Source of the DNA: Bacteroidota bacterium
Lineage (GTDB): Bacteria > Bacteroidota > Bacteroidia > Bacteroidales > UBA4417
Direction: 5' to 3'
Assembly (NCBI GenBank): GCA_020048595.1
Contig: JAIFMH010000005.1
Span: forward strand, 1 to 10,046
DNA length: 10,046 bases
A model generated the notes under the pieces. It was not told the DNA's origin and did not search any database. It saw only the letters and a program-made list of their open reading frames with translations. A program made the translations under genes and the position numbers. Below, in pieces: positions 1-6,650 of the stretch. Position 1 is the first letter of the stretch; every line of letters starts with the position of its first letter.

Positions 1-1
1 T

Positions 2-322
2 TATGCAACCGGACTTCCTGTAACTTTCCCAACCGGCAGAGCAGTAGTTGGTAATGCAATTATACCAGTTTACTCCAATCGCAATGCCTATCGTATGCCG
101 GATTACCACCGCCTCGATTTGTCAGTCTCGTTAAAAGGAAAAGAAAAGCCTGGCAAAAAATGGCATGGCGAATGGAATTTATCCGTTTACAACGCTTACA
201 ACAGGCATAATTCCTGGGCAATTAATTTTACGCAGGATGCAATTGATCCCAATATTACGTACGCCGAAAAGACCTACCTTTTTGCTATAATACCTGCTTT
301 GACTTATAACTTTAAGTTCTGA
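2..322 (+). CDS. TonB-dependent outer-membrane receptor, C-terminal fragment
   Basis: The reading frame is open from the left edge of the window and ends in TGA at 320-322, so this is the last 106 residues of a gene that starts outside. The visible part looks like the final strands of a TonB-dependent receptor barrel: the phrase RMPDYHRLDLSVSL, then a charged turn (KGKEKPGKKW), then WNLSVYNAYNRHN, and a last strand ending YNFKF with the terminal aromatic residue needed for outer-membrane insertion. This class imports large or scarce substrates across the outer membrane using TonB energy. The DUF4249 lipoprotein gene starts 5 bp after the stop, so the two are very probably co-transcribed. Receptors paired with DUF4249 proteins usually lack a SusD partner, and none is seen here. 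The substrate cannot be inferred. An ATG at 95 lies inside the barrel and is not the true start. Confidence 0.88.
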   Translation, partial: YATGLPVTFPTGRAVVGNAIIPVYSNRNAYRMPDYHRLDLSVSLKGKEKPGKKWHGEWNLSVYNAYNRHNSWAINFTQDAIDPNITYAEKTYLFAIIPALTYNFKF

Positions 323-327
323 TAAAA

Positions 328-1182
328 ATGAAAAACTTTAAATCTATAGTATCGGTCTTAGTTTTGTCGGTTGTGTTTTTTTCGTGTACCGAAAGAATTG
401 AGATTGAACTTGATGATAGCTATACAATGTTGGTGGTTGACGGTGCCATTACCACTGATACAATGGCCCATACAGTTAAGCTTAGTACAAGTTCAAGTTA
501 TTATTACAATCAGCCTGCTCCAAGGGTAACAGGAGCGCTGGTAAGCATTACCGATGGAACTCAAACCTTCAACCTCAAAGAAGATTCGGCGGGAGTTTAT
601 CGTACTGATCCAACGGTATTTGGTGTTGGTGGCCAAACGTACACATTAAATATAAAACTAGCTGATCCAATTGGAGGATATACTGATTATACTGCAGCTT
701 CCACTCTCTATCCCATTAGTCCGCTTGATTCGGTAAATTTGCTGTTCCATCCCGATTGGTCCGATTATGGAATTTGGGAAGTGAAATGTTATGTGCAGGA
801 GCCTCCAACAATTGATTTTTATCGTTTCCTGATATTAAAAAACCAGGTTATGCTTTCAGATACTCTAAATGAATGGTTTATTACTGATGATAAGTTCTTT
901 AACGGGAGTTATACAAATGGTGCTACTGTTGCTTATCTTCAACAGAGTTCAACCCAGGAAGGCTTAATTGAGGGTGACACCATTACTGTTGAAGTAAATA
1001 GTATTGGGAAGGAATATTTTAACTTTCTGCTGGAAGCACAGGCTGAACTTCGGGGTTCTAATCCGTTGTTCAGTGGTCCGCCTGCTAATGTAAAAGGAAA
1101 TATTAACAACGGAGCAATTGGCTTTTTTAGCGCCTATTCCGCAACCAGGTCCTTTGCCATTGCGCCTGAATTTAAGAAATAA
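328..1182 (+). CDS. DUF4249 domain-containing lipoprotein
   Basis: A 284-residue exported lipoprotein. The N-terminus has a basic start (MKNFK), a hydrophobic core and a lipobox ending FFSC, so Cys20 should be lipidated and the mature protein anchored to a membrane, probably the outer membrane. The mature start (CTERIEIELDDSYTMLVVDG) matches the DUF4249 pattern of an acidic strand followed by LVV-D/E-G. An early beta-sandwich region follows (VTGALVSITDG about residues 67-77, GGQTYTLNIKL about 100-110). DUF4249 genes commonly sit directly downstream of TonB-dependent receptors, as here with a 5 bp gap, and are thought to be accessory surface components of that uptake system. This role is inferred from context, because the biochemical function of the family is not settled. 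No separate promoter is visible. The ATG at 328 is the only start that gives a complete signal peptide. Confidence 0.85.
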   Translation: MKNFKSIVSVLVLSVVFFSCTERIEIELDDSYTMLVVDGAITTDTMAHTVKLSTSSSYYYNQPAPRVTGALVSITDGTQTFNLKEDSAGVYRTDPTVFGVGGQTYTLNIKLADPIGGYTDYTAASTLYPISPLDSVNLLFHPDWSDYGIWEVKCYVQEPPTIDFYRFLILKNQVMLSDTLNEWFITDDKFFNGSYTNGATVAYLQQSSTQEGLIEGDTITVEVNSIGKEYFNFLLEAQAELRGSNPLFSGPPANVKGNINNGAIGFFSAYSATRSFAIAPEFKK

Positions 1183-1295
1183 CGCAGTTTAGGAAACAGA
1201 AACGGAATATTGCCAGCAATTTCTGAGATCCTGTTTTGTTTGCCTGAAATTCAAAATACCATCTCAAAATACTCCGAATAATTCAAAATAAAACA

Positions 1296-1302
1296 TACTT
1301 TG
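1296..1302 (+). promoter_or_regulatory. Possible -7 promoter element (TACTTTG)
   Basis: TACTTTG is one base shorter than the Bacteroidota -7 consensus TAnnTTTG. It lies about 60 bp before the ATG at 1364 in the 181 bp spacer after the DUF4249 gene. No convincing -33 TTTG element was found upstream, so this is a weak candidate for the promoter of the following gene. Confidence 0.25.
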
Positions 1303-1363
1303 TACATTCAAAAAGAGAAACTTATGTTGCAGCCTTTCTCTTTATAATAAGTCTGGAAAGTTT

Positions 1364-1933
1364 ATGCACGATATTGAACCTTTCTACAACTGGCATGGCT
1401 TGTACCTTGCGTCTGAGGATGAACGCTCGCCTTTTTACGGGCGCGAATACAGTGAGTTTGAATTCACCGGTAAGGTTTACAATTACCTTCTTCACCCGCA
1501 GTGGGACTATATTGGATCTGAGACACTGTATCTGAAAATCCTTTTTGCTGATTATGAAAAAGGCTTCTGTATCATTGAATTGATAGGCGAATGGAACGAT
1601 TGCCTGTATAACGACATCATGTTTTTGTATCGAAATGTTATTGAAACTCTGCTCGAAAATGGAATAAACAAATACATTCTGATAGGCGAAAATGTATTGA
1701 ATTTTCACTATTCGGAGGACGATTATTACCAGGAATGGTTTGATGAGTTGGAAGATGGCTGGATCGTATGCGTGAATTTCCGCGGGCACGTTATTCAGGA
1801 GTTTGAAGCAGGCCACCTCGACTATTATATGGCGATGGGCGGTAATTTTGATGATTTGCCCTGGCGTACGGCTTCACCTCAGAAATTGTTTTTTATTGTT
1901 GAGCAGTTGATCACCCGCAGGTTGAATATGTGA
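1364..1933 (+). CDS. Conserved-looking cytoplasmic protein of unknown function
   Basis: I do not recognise a named family. The 189-residue product has no signal peptide, lipobox or transmembrane segment, so it is probably cytoplasmic. It is acidic and rich in aromatic residues, especially Tyr, Trp and Phe. Striking segments are FYNWHGLYLASEDERSPFYG (residues 7-26), a run of alternating hydrophobic residues that suggests beta strands (about 54-76), an amphipathic helix-like stretch (about 84-101, NDIMFLYRNVIETLLENG), a strand KYILIGENVLNF, and a distinctive C-terminal MGGNFDDLPWRTASPQKLF (158-176) that reads like a conserved signature. The start has a purine-rich GGAAAG shortly upstream of the ATG. 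It stands alone between the receptor pair and the acylphosphatase. The coding call is firm from length and composition; the function is unknown. Confidence 0.8.
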   Translation: MHDIEPFYNWHGLYLASEDERSPFYGREYSEFEFTGKVYNYLLHPQWDYIGSETLYLKILFADYEKGFCIIELIGEWNDCLYNDIMFLYRNVIETLLENGINKYILIGENVLNFHYSEDDYYQEWFDELEDGWIVCVNFRGHVIQEFEAGHLDYYMAMGGNFDDLPWRTASPQKLFFIVEQLITRRLNM

Positions 1934-2090
1934 TGAAAAGAAAATGCAAGAGGAACGACAATTAGGAGTAGTAAAAAAGAGAAAAGTGATTAACCAAATA
2001 AATAAGACTTATTTGTGCTTTTGGATAGTTATTTCTGAGTCTTGATATTAACATCCAATATCCTGCATCTGAATGCATAATATTTTCAAT

Positions 2091-2360
2091 ATGAAGCAAT
2101 CTGTAATTCTCACTATCCATGGCCACGTACAAGGGGTTGGTTTCAGATATTTTGTTATGCAAAAAGCTGGTAATTTTAAAATCAGCGGCTTTGTTAAAAA
2201 TCAGCTGAATGGAAATGTATATGTTGAAGCCGAAGGCGAGCCTGAACAGTTAGCTTTGTTTATAAACGCATGTAAACAGGGGCCTTCGCATGCCTGGGTC
2301 GAAAAAGTTGATGTTCAATACTGCCCGTTGCAGAGTTTTAACGGATTTGAAAGGCGGTAG
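2091..2360 (+). CDS. acyP: Acylphosphatase
   Basis: An 89-residue protein, normal length for the family, which hydrolyses the carboxyl-phosphate bond of acyl phosphates such as acetyl phosphate or 1,3-bisphosphoglycerate in the cytoplasm. The family signature is complete: GHVQGVGFR at residues 11-19 supplies the phosphate-binding loop with catalytic Arg19, and GFVKN at 33-37 supplies catalytic Asn37. The following NGNVYVEAEG stretch matches the conserved strand before the second helix. I chose the ATG at 2091 because the protein then begins MKQSVILTIHG, as acylphosphatases usually do. An in-frame ATG at 2073 would add six residues (MHNIFN) and cannot be excluded. The spacer before it contains two small perfect inverted repeats (2044-2062 and 2064-2077) of unknown meaning. 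Confidence 0.93.
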   Translation: MKQSVILTIHGHVQGVGFRYFVMQKAGNFKISGFVKNQLNGNVYVEAEGEPEQLALFINACKQGPSHAWVEKVDVQYCPLQSFNGFERR

Positions 2361-2460
2361 ATTTATCCTGTTTCTCAAGATATTATAGATAGCAGAAGTT
2401 TGATTTGACTATAAATTATACACGTTTAAAAAGCAAAATAATTTATTGATTGTTATTTAA

Positions 2461-3389
2461 ATGATTTCATTCGTTCTTTTGTTTTCTGCCTCGTTGATTT
2501 TTCACTTTCGAGCGGAGTTCTGGCTAACGGCAGAACTGTACATTATGCTAAGTTAAATGGAAGTACGCAGCCAAAATTTTTAATTGGCAGCCGGACAGTT
2601 TATGCCGGGAATTTTGGATTATACAACACAGCAGTAACTCCGGGACTGGTTTACAATCCGGCTGATTATGTTTCCGATTACGGATTCTGGGCCTATTTTA
2701 TTCACCCAACTGCAATGGCCGAAAGCAAAGGTTCGTATTTGTGCCTGAATACGTACGACAGGGCTAAATTCACCTTCAGTTTTATGCAATATGCGGCGCA
2801 TGTGCCTAACGGTGATTTTGTTAAGTTTTTTCGTAAGCTTTTAGCCCTGCCAAATGGCACCGATTATTTCCCGAAACTTGTATTAAAAGATTCCCGTATC
2901 TATTACAGGTCTGGCAATGGTACTCTCAATCAATTGGAGAGTGATACATCTACACAAGCCTTAATGGACTATTTCAATCCTACGCTTCTAGAAGTCGAAA
3001 ATCAGGAACTGATATGTTCGGCGCGGATGGTGCATTGGGCAAGTTACGATTCTGCACATCGAAAAATTCAGGTTGAAACTGCTATCCAGCATTTCAAAAA
3101 CAACATGGTTGAGTATAACAAGCGTTTCAATTTACAAGGCGTTCCTGCAAAAGTTTGTCTTATGATTTGTGATATAAGGCACCAGGGACGTGGTATGAAC
3201 GATCGTATTGCCAATGCCCTGAGCACAAACGGAAACTATGATCGTGCATTTGCTAATCTTTGCACAATAGGTGCGGTGAATTACAATCAGCGGATCACTA
3301 CTGTCCGAAATACGATCAATAGTTTATTGACTTCAGGTATATTTAACAAGAAATATGACAGCGTTAGCAATTCGTTTGTCGATATGTAA
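2461..3389 (+). CDS. Secreted protein, possibly lysozyme-like, with a frameshift in the signal peptide region
   Basis: The frame ending at 3389 is open back to 2442 but has no ATG, GTG or TTG before the ATG at 2715, although coding-like sequence (NGRTVHYAKLNGS from about 2526, then FLIGSRTVYAGNFGLYNTA) clearly precedes it. An ATG at 2461 in another frame begins a signal-peptide-like run, MISFVLLFSASLIF. Adding one base in the T5 run at 2498-2502 joins the two into a signal peptide ending SGVLA before NGRT, giving about 309 residues. An indel near 2465-2467 would also restore the frame. The gene is therefore mutated, misread or recoded. The body resembles lysozyme-fold hydrolases only loosely: AMAESKGSY supplies a possible catalytic Glu, followed by NTYDRAKFTFSFMQYAAHVP and a later CDIRHQGRG. 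I infer a cell-wall hydrolase at low confidence. A strong terminator follows 21 bp after the stop. Confidence 0.7.
2498..2502 (+). other. Likely frameshift site (T5 run)
   Basis: A run of five T sits where the signal-peptide frame from the ATG at 2461 must change to the frame of the mature protein. One extra T here would fuse the frames cleanly. A T3 run at 2465-2467 is an alternative position, since the downstream frame there also reads as a hydrophobic stretch (RSFVFCLVDFSL). Confidence 0.45.
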
Positions 3390-3410
3390 ATAAGTGTATT
3401 ATTTGTTTAG

Positions 3411-3463
3411 AATCCCCGATGCTAAGATCCTCATTTTTGAGAAATCGGCATCGGGGATTTTAC
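3411..3463 (+). terminator. Rho-independent-type terminator of the secreted protein gene
   Basis: A perfect 12 bp inverted repeat (AATCCCCGATGC at 3411-3422, complement at 3448-3459) encloses a 25 nt loop that itself holds a small hairpin (CTCA-TTTT-TGAG, 3430-3441). The stem is followed by a short T-rich tail. It lies 21 bp after the stop codon at 3389. Confidence 0.8.
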
Positions 3464-3659
3464 TGTTTATTTCAAAATAAATGTTAAATAAAATATAAAA
3501 AAGTTAAACAAATATATCGTTTTAAATATTTTAATATACAGATAAACAGTAATATAGATAATTTTATTAAAAATTTATGTTTAATAAAAAATTAAAAAGA
3601 TTAAACAATAATCTGTTTATAGCGTTTTACTACCTAACAAATATATAAAAGTAAAAATC
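3464..3659 (+). promoter_or_regulatory. AT-rich leader upstream of the FAS1 lipoprotein gene
   Basis: About 196 bp of strongly AT-rich sequence with no open frame. It contains an 8-mer in alternating orientation (CTGTTTAT at 3463-3470 and 3613-3620, ATAAACAG at 3542-3549) and an 11 bp direct repeat AACAAATATAT (3507-3517 and 3636-3646). The promoter of the FAS1 gene must lie here or at its right end, but no exact TAnnTTTG element was found. Such composition also makes chance repeats likely. Confidence 0.4.
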
Positions 3660-4994
3660 ATGAAATCAAAATCCAACTTCAAGACCATTTTTACCCTGAT
3701 GGCCGTGATCGCCATAGGAATGTTTACGTTAACCTCTTGTAATAAAGATGATGACAACGACAACATGAACAATACTCCAAAGAGTATTACCGCAACAGCC
3801 TCAGCTGATCCACAATTTTCAATTCTTGTTCAGGCTCTCACCAAAGCCGAACTGGCATCTACACTTGACCAGTCAGGTACATTTACCGTTTTTGCGCCCA
3901 CTAACACAGCCTTTGATGATTTGTTCAAAAAGTTAAAAGTTACGGGCATCGATCAACTTTCGAAAGAGGCACTTAAACCAATTTTGCTTTACCATGTATT
4001 AGGAGCTAAAGCAATTTCAACAGGCTTAACCTCTGGTTATGTTTCAACTCTAAGTCCTGCTGTAGGTGGTCGCTTTGTTTCGCTTAAAGTTGATGTAATG
4101 AATAACGTAAAGCTTAACAGTTCAGCTACGGTTTCAAAAGCTGATATTATGGCTTCAAACGGAGTTATTCATGTAATTGACCAGGTTTTATTACCCCCCA
4201 CTGTTGCGGATCTGGCAACTGCAAACAGTAGTTTCACAACGTTGGTTTCGGCACTTACGAGCTCTGGACTGGCTGCAGCCATCAGCGACCCTAAAGCTAC
4301 TCTAACAGTTTTTGCTCCGACAAATGCAGCATTTGCGAAGCTTACCTCGGTACCATCAGATTTAAAACCTATACTACTTTATCATGTATTAGGCAGTACG
4401 GTTTACTCAAATCAGGTGACAACCGGTTATGCAAAAACTTTGAGCACCTTTATGTCTAAACCCATGGATATATATCTTAACACCACTTCGGGTGTTAAAA
4501 TTAACAATTCGGCAACTGTGGCTCTTGCAGATGTAGTTGGAACCAATGGTGTGATACATGTTATTGATAATGTGCTTATACCTCCAACTGTTGTTGGAAT
4601 AGCTTTAAACAACAACAGCTTTACCACTCTGGTATCAGCAGTTGTAAAAGCAGGGTTGGCCGGGACTTTAAATGAAGGCGGACCGTTTACTGTTTTTGCT
4701 CCTACCAATGAGGCGTTTCAAAAGTTATTCACTTCACTTAAAGTAACCGGGATAGCTGACTTAACAGAAGAGCAACTCACCCCAATCCTTCTTTATCATG
4801 TTGTAAACGGAAATAATGTTTCATCAGGTTTAACAACCGGGAATATTCCTACTCTACATGGTACCAATTTAGCGGTAAGTGTTGGAAAAGGTGTGCTACT
4901 GAACGGCAAAACTAACGTTACTCTGGCTGATATTCAAGGATCAAACGGAGTAGTGCATGTAGTTGACGAGGTACTGCTTCCATCTGGTAAATAA
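3660..4994 (+). CDS. Fasciclin (FAS1) lipoprotein with three FAS1 domains
   Basis: A 444-residue exported lipoprotein. The signal peptide ends in a lipobox, LTSC, with Cys27 as the lipidation site, followed by an acidic linker (NKDDDNDN) typical of surface-exposed Bacteroidota lipoproteins. Three FAS1 domains follow, about residues 41-180, 181-310 and 311-444. Each carries the first conserved block (FTVFAPTNTAF, LTVFAPTNAAF, FTVFAPTNEAF), a YHV motif and the second block ending in NGV(I/V)HV(I/V)D(Q/N/E)VL(L/I)P. FAS1 domains mediate adhesion between cells or to matrix; in bacteria the ligand is usually unknown. The middle domain is shorter, lacking about 14 residues between the first block and the YHV motif that domains 1 and 3 share (KVTGI plus the following helix). 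It is monocistronic between two terminators. Confidence 0.95.
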   Translation: MKSKSNFKTIFTLMAVIAIGMFTLTSCNKDDDNDNMNNTPKSITATASADPQFSILVQALTKAELASTLDQSGTFTVFAPTNTAFDDLFKKLKVTGIDQLSKEALKPILLYHVLGAKAISTGLTSGYVSTLSPAVGGRFVSLKVDVMNNVKLNSSATVSKADIMASNGVIHVIDQVLLPPTVADLATANSSFTTLVSALTSSGLAAAISDPKATLTVFAPTNAAFAKLTSVPSDLKPILLYHVLGSTVYSNQVTTGYAKTLSTFMSKPMDIYLNTTSGVKINNSATVALADVVGTNGVIHVIDNVLIPPTVVGIALNNNSFTTLVSAVVKAGLAGTLNEGGPFTVFAPTNEAFQKLFTSLKVTGIADLTEEQLTPILLYHVVNGNNVSSGLTTGNIPTLHGTNLAVSVGKGVLLNGKTNVTLADIQGSNGVVHVVDEVLLPSGK

Positions 4995-5086
4995 TCCGGG
5001 TAAATCTGCTAACATAAAAGTTGAATTTTTTGGTTAACTTTTATAGTACCTGTAGCAAATTTTTCCTTCCATCATAATTCCCCCCG

Positions 5087-5115
5087 ACCGGCGACATTTT
5101 GTTGCCGGTTTTTTT
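5087..5115 (+). terminator. Rho-independent terminator of the FAS1 gene
   Basis: ACCGGCGAC (5087-5095) pairs with GTTGCCGGT (5101-5109), with one G-U wobble and a 5 nt loop, and runs into seven T (5109-5115). A second, AT-rich inverted repeat (5014-5022 with 5036-5044, 9 bp arms, 13 nt loop) sits closer to the stop codon and may contribute. Confidence 0.85.
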
Positions 5116-5194
5116 ATGATATAAAATTTAAAATACAATTGTCCTCTGTTATTTTATTGGTATATCATATAACCTGAAATTCATAAACCCTGTT

Positions 5195-5557
5195 TTATTC
5201 ATCCCTTCTAACCAGGTCCATTGCAAATGCAGGTAAACAGATAGCAACATATTCAGCACCGCCGGCAAATGGACTGCTGTATTGAACCCATTCACCACTT
5301 CCGGTCAGGATAGCCTGCCCTTCAGTTACAAGGATTTCCTCTTCACGGGTTTGTATTTTCAGTGTACCTTTTAAAACCAGTGTATACTCATTAAATTCAG
5401 GGGTTTGACCGGGTTCAATCCAACCTTCAGGGCTTGTCATCCGGGCAATGCTTACCTCTGAGGTATTTGAATTTATACGTCCGAAAAATTCTTCTATTTT
5501 TTTCTCTTTATTTCCAGCTCCCATGATCATGGCCGGAGTTTTAATGTGTTGTATCAT
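5195..5557 (-). CDS. Small single-domain cupin protein without the usual metal-binding histidines
   Basis: A 120-residue cytoplasmic protein with the spacing of a single-domain cupin barrel. Motif 1, normally G-x5-HxH-x3/4-E-x6-G, aligns with residues 45-64 (GWIEPGQTPEFNEYTLVLKG). Gly45, Glu57 and Gly64 are kept, but the two histidines are replaced by Gln51 and Pro53. Motif 2 aligns around residues 80-97 (EGQAILTGSGEWVQYSS), and its histidine is also missing. The C-terminal GGAEYVAICLPAFAMDLVRRD looks like a family signature. Without the histidine triad, ordinary dioxygenase-type metal chemistry is unlikely; small-molecule binding or metal-free catalysis is possible. Similar EPGQ-PEF motifs occur, from memory, in other bacterial cupins, so this may be a property of the subfamily. 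It lies 167 bp downstream of mnmD on the same strand, and no own promoter was recognised. Confidence 0.85.
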   Translation of the reverse strand: MIQHIKTPAMIMGAGNKEKKIEEFFGRINSNTSEVSIARMTSPEGWIEPGQTPEFNEYTLVLKGTLKIQTREEEILVTEGQAILTGSGEWVQYSSPFAGGAEYVAICLPAFAMDLVRRDE

Positions 5558-5724
5558 TTTGTTATTTTCGTTTAGATGCTGATTTATGTTTGATTTTATT
5601 GAAGTTTGTTCTTACTGATTTTATTTGTAAGTGATTTATAGTTTGGCAAATATGCTTTGTTTAGAATAAAATCCTGAGATATCGTATTTCCGTTCAGTTT
5701 AGTAAAAAGGAAACGTTCAAATCC

Positions 5725-6411
5725 TCAAATCCTAACCCCTATTTTCATAGCCCTGAGTACTTCTCTCTTTCCAGCCGGACCGGGCAGTTTCTCGATTGTA
5801 AAACCAGCAGCTTTCAAGGCACGCTTAACTATTCCTTTGCAGCTGTATGTTACAAGTATTCCATCAGGTTTCAAGCATTTGTAAAGTTGAGCAAACACTT
5901 GTTCCGTCCAGAGTTCAGGTTGCACATCAGGACCAAATGCATCGAAAAATACAAGATGAAATTGTTCATCACGCAAAGTTACATCCTGTAATTGTGATTG
6001 TATCTTGCTGATAATGAAATAATCACTTAGAAATTCCGGGTATCTCCAACCAGCTTCACGGATTTTTTTAAAATAGCCTGCAGCTTCAGTGCTGCCTATA
6101 ATTTCAGCATAATTCAGCTTTTCAATTATTTCCTCCGCAACAGGTTCTGGTTCAATGGCTACGTAATTAATTTTTCGCCGCTGTTTTTTAGCTTCCAGAA
6201 CTGTAAGCAACGCATTCAGCCCGGTTCCAAAACCCACTTCGAGCAGGTTAATTTCTTTGATGCATGCTGGAATGTGATGCAACCCGTTCTCAATAAATAC
6301 TAATTCTGATTCCTGCAGTGCTCCGTGTGTTGAATGGTAATGCTCATTCAAGCCTGGCACAAACAAAGTGTGCGATCCGTCGGCTGTAATCTGAAGTATG
6401 ATCTCTTGCAA
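5725..6411 (-). CDS. mnmD: tRNA 5-(aminomethyl)uridine methyltransferase MnmD, stand-alone
   Basis: A 228-residue SAM-dependent methyltransferase that completes mnm5(s2)U at the wobble position 34 of certain tRNAs, corresponding to the MnmC1 (DUF752) half of the bifunctional E. coli MnmC. Visible motifs are DGSHTL and LNEHYHSTHGALQES near the N-terminus, the SAM-binding loop LLEVGFGTGLNAL (56-68), the acidic residue after the next strand (VAIEPE), DAFGPDVQPELWT (157-169), YSCKGIVKRAL (189-199) and GPAGKREVLRAMK (211-223). The FAD-dependent oxidase half is absent, as in other Bacteroidota. The first in-frame start is TTG at 6411: no ATG or GTG lies between the upstream stop (TAA at 6426-6424) and the conserved motifs. 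The last residues (IGVRI) are encoded in a short repeat-like stretch. Confidence 0.93.
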   Translation of the reverse strand: MQEIILQITADGSHTLFVPGLNEHYHSTHGALQESELVFIENGLHHIPACIKEINLLEVGFGTGLNALLTVLEAKKQRRKINYVAIEPEPVAEEIIEKLNYAEIIGSTEAAGYFKKIREAGWRYPEFLSDYFIISKIQSQLQDVTLRDEQFHLVFFDAFGPDVQPELWTEQVFAQLYKCLKPDGILVTYSCKGIVKRALKAAGFTIEKLPGPAGKREVLRAMKIGVRI

Positions 6412-6650
6412 TTTTGTGTTATATTATATGAGCAGAATGAGTGAATCAATGATTTTAATCTGAACCATAAAATTACACGAATTGCTGTGATAGCGAATTA
6501 AAAACTTTGTAATTTTATCTCAACATCTAAACATTTATCAAAAAAAAGGATACCTGGTTAAACTTTGTAGCCATTTTACCTGTTTTGAACGGATTTAAAA
6601 CCTTTACAGCTTAATTATACATGTATTTTTAAACATATTAAAACTAAATT
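6412..6650. promoter_or_regulatory. Divergent intergenic region between mnmD and the exonuclease gene
   Basis: 239 bp of AT-rich sequence between two divergent starts, so it must carry promoters for both. AAACTTTGTA occurs twice on the plus strand (around 6502-6511 and 6560-6569) and resembles the TTTG part of the -7 element, but neither copy has TA at the right spacing. No RNA gene, repeat or open frame was seen. Confidence 0.4.

Noticed and set aside
2..1182. SusC/SusD polysaccharide-uptake pair
   Set aside because: The protein after the receptor matches DUF4249 and not SusD. It lacks SusD-type helical repeat motifs and is shorter than a SusD protein.
1322..1816. A 164-codon open frame on the minus strand
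   Set aside because: It is antisense to the 189-residue plus-strand gene, whose composition and signal-like motifs are far more protein-like. The minus-strand product is rich in Ile, Val and Phe without recognisable motifs.
2044..2077. Two small inverted repeats before the acylphosphatase gene (GATATT/AATATC and TGCAT/ATGCA) as a riboswitch or operator
   Set aside because: The arms are only 5-6 bp in AT-rich sequence and match no regulatory element known to me.
4427..4708. A 93-codon minus-strand frame inside the FAS1 gene
   Set aside because: It is a shadow of a gene with three clear FAS1 domains and shows no family motif.
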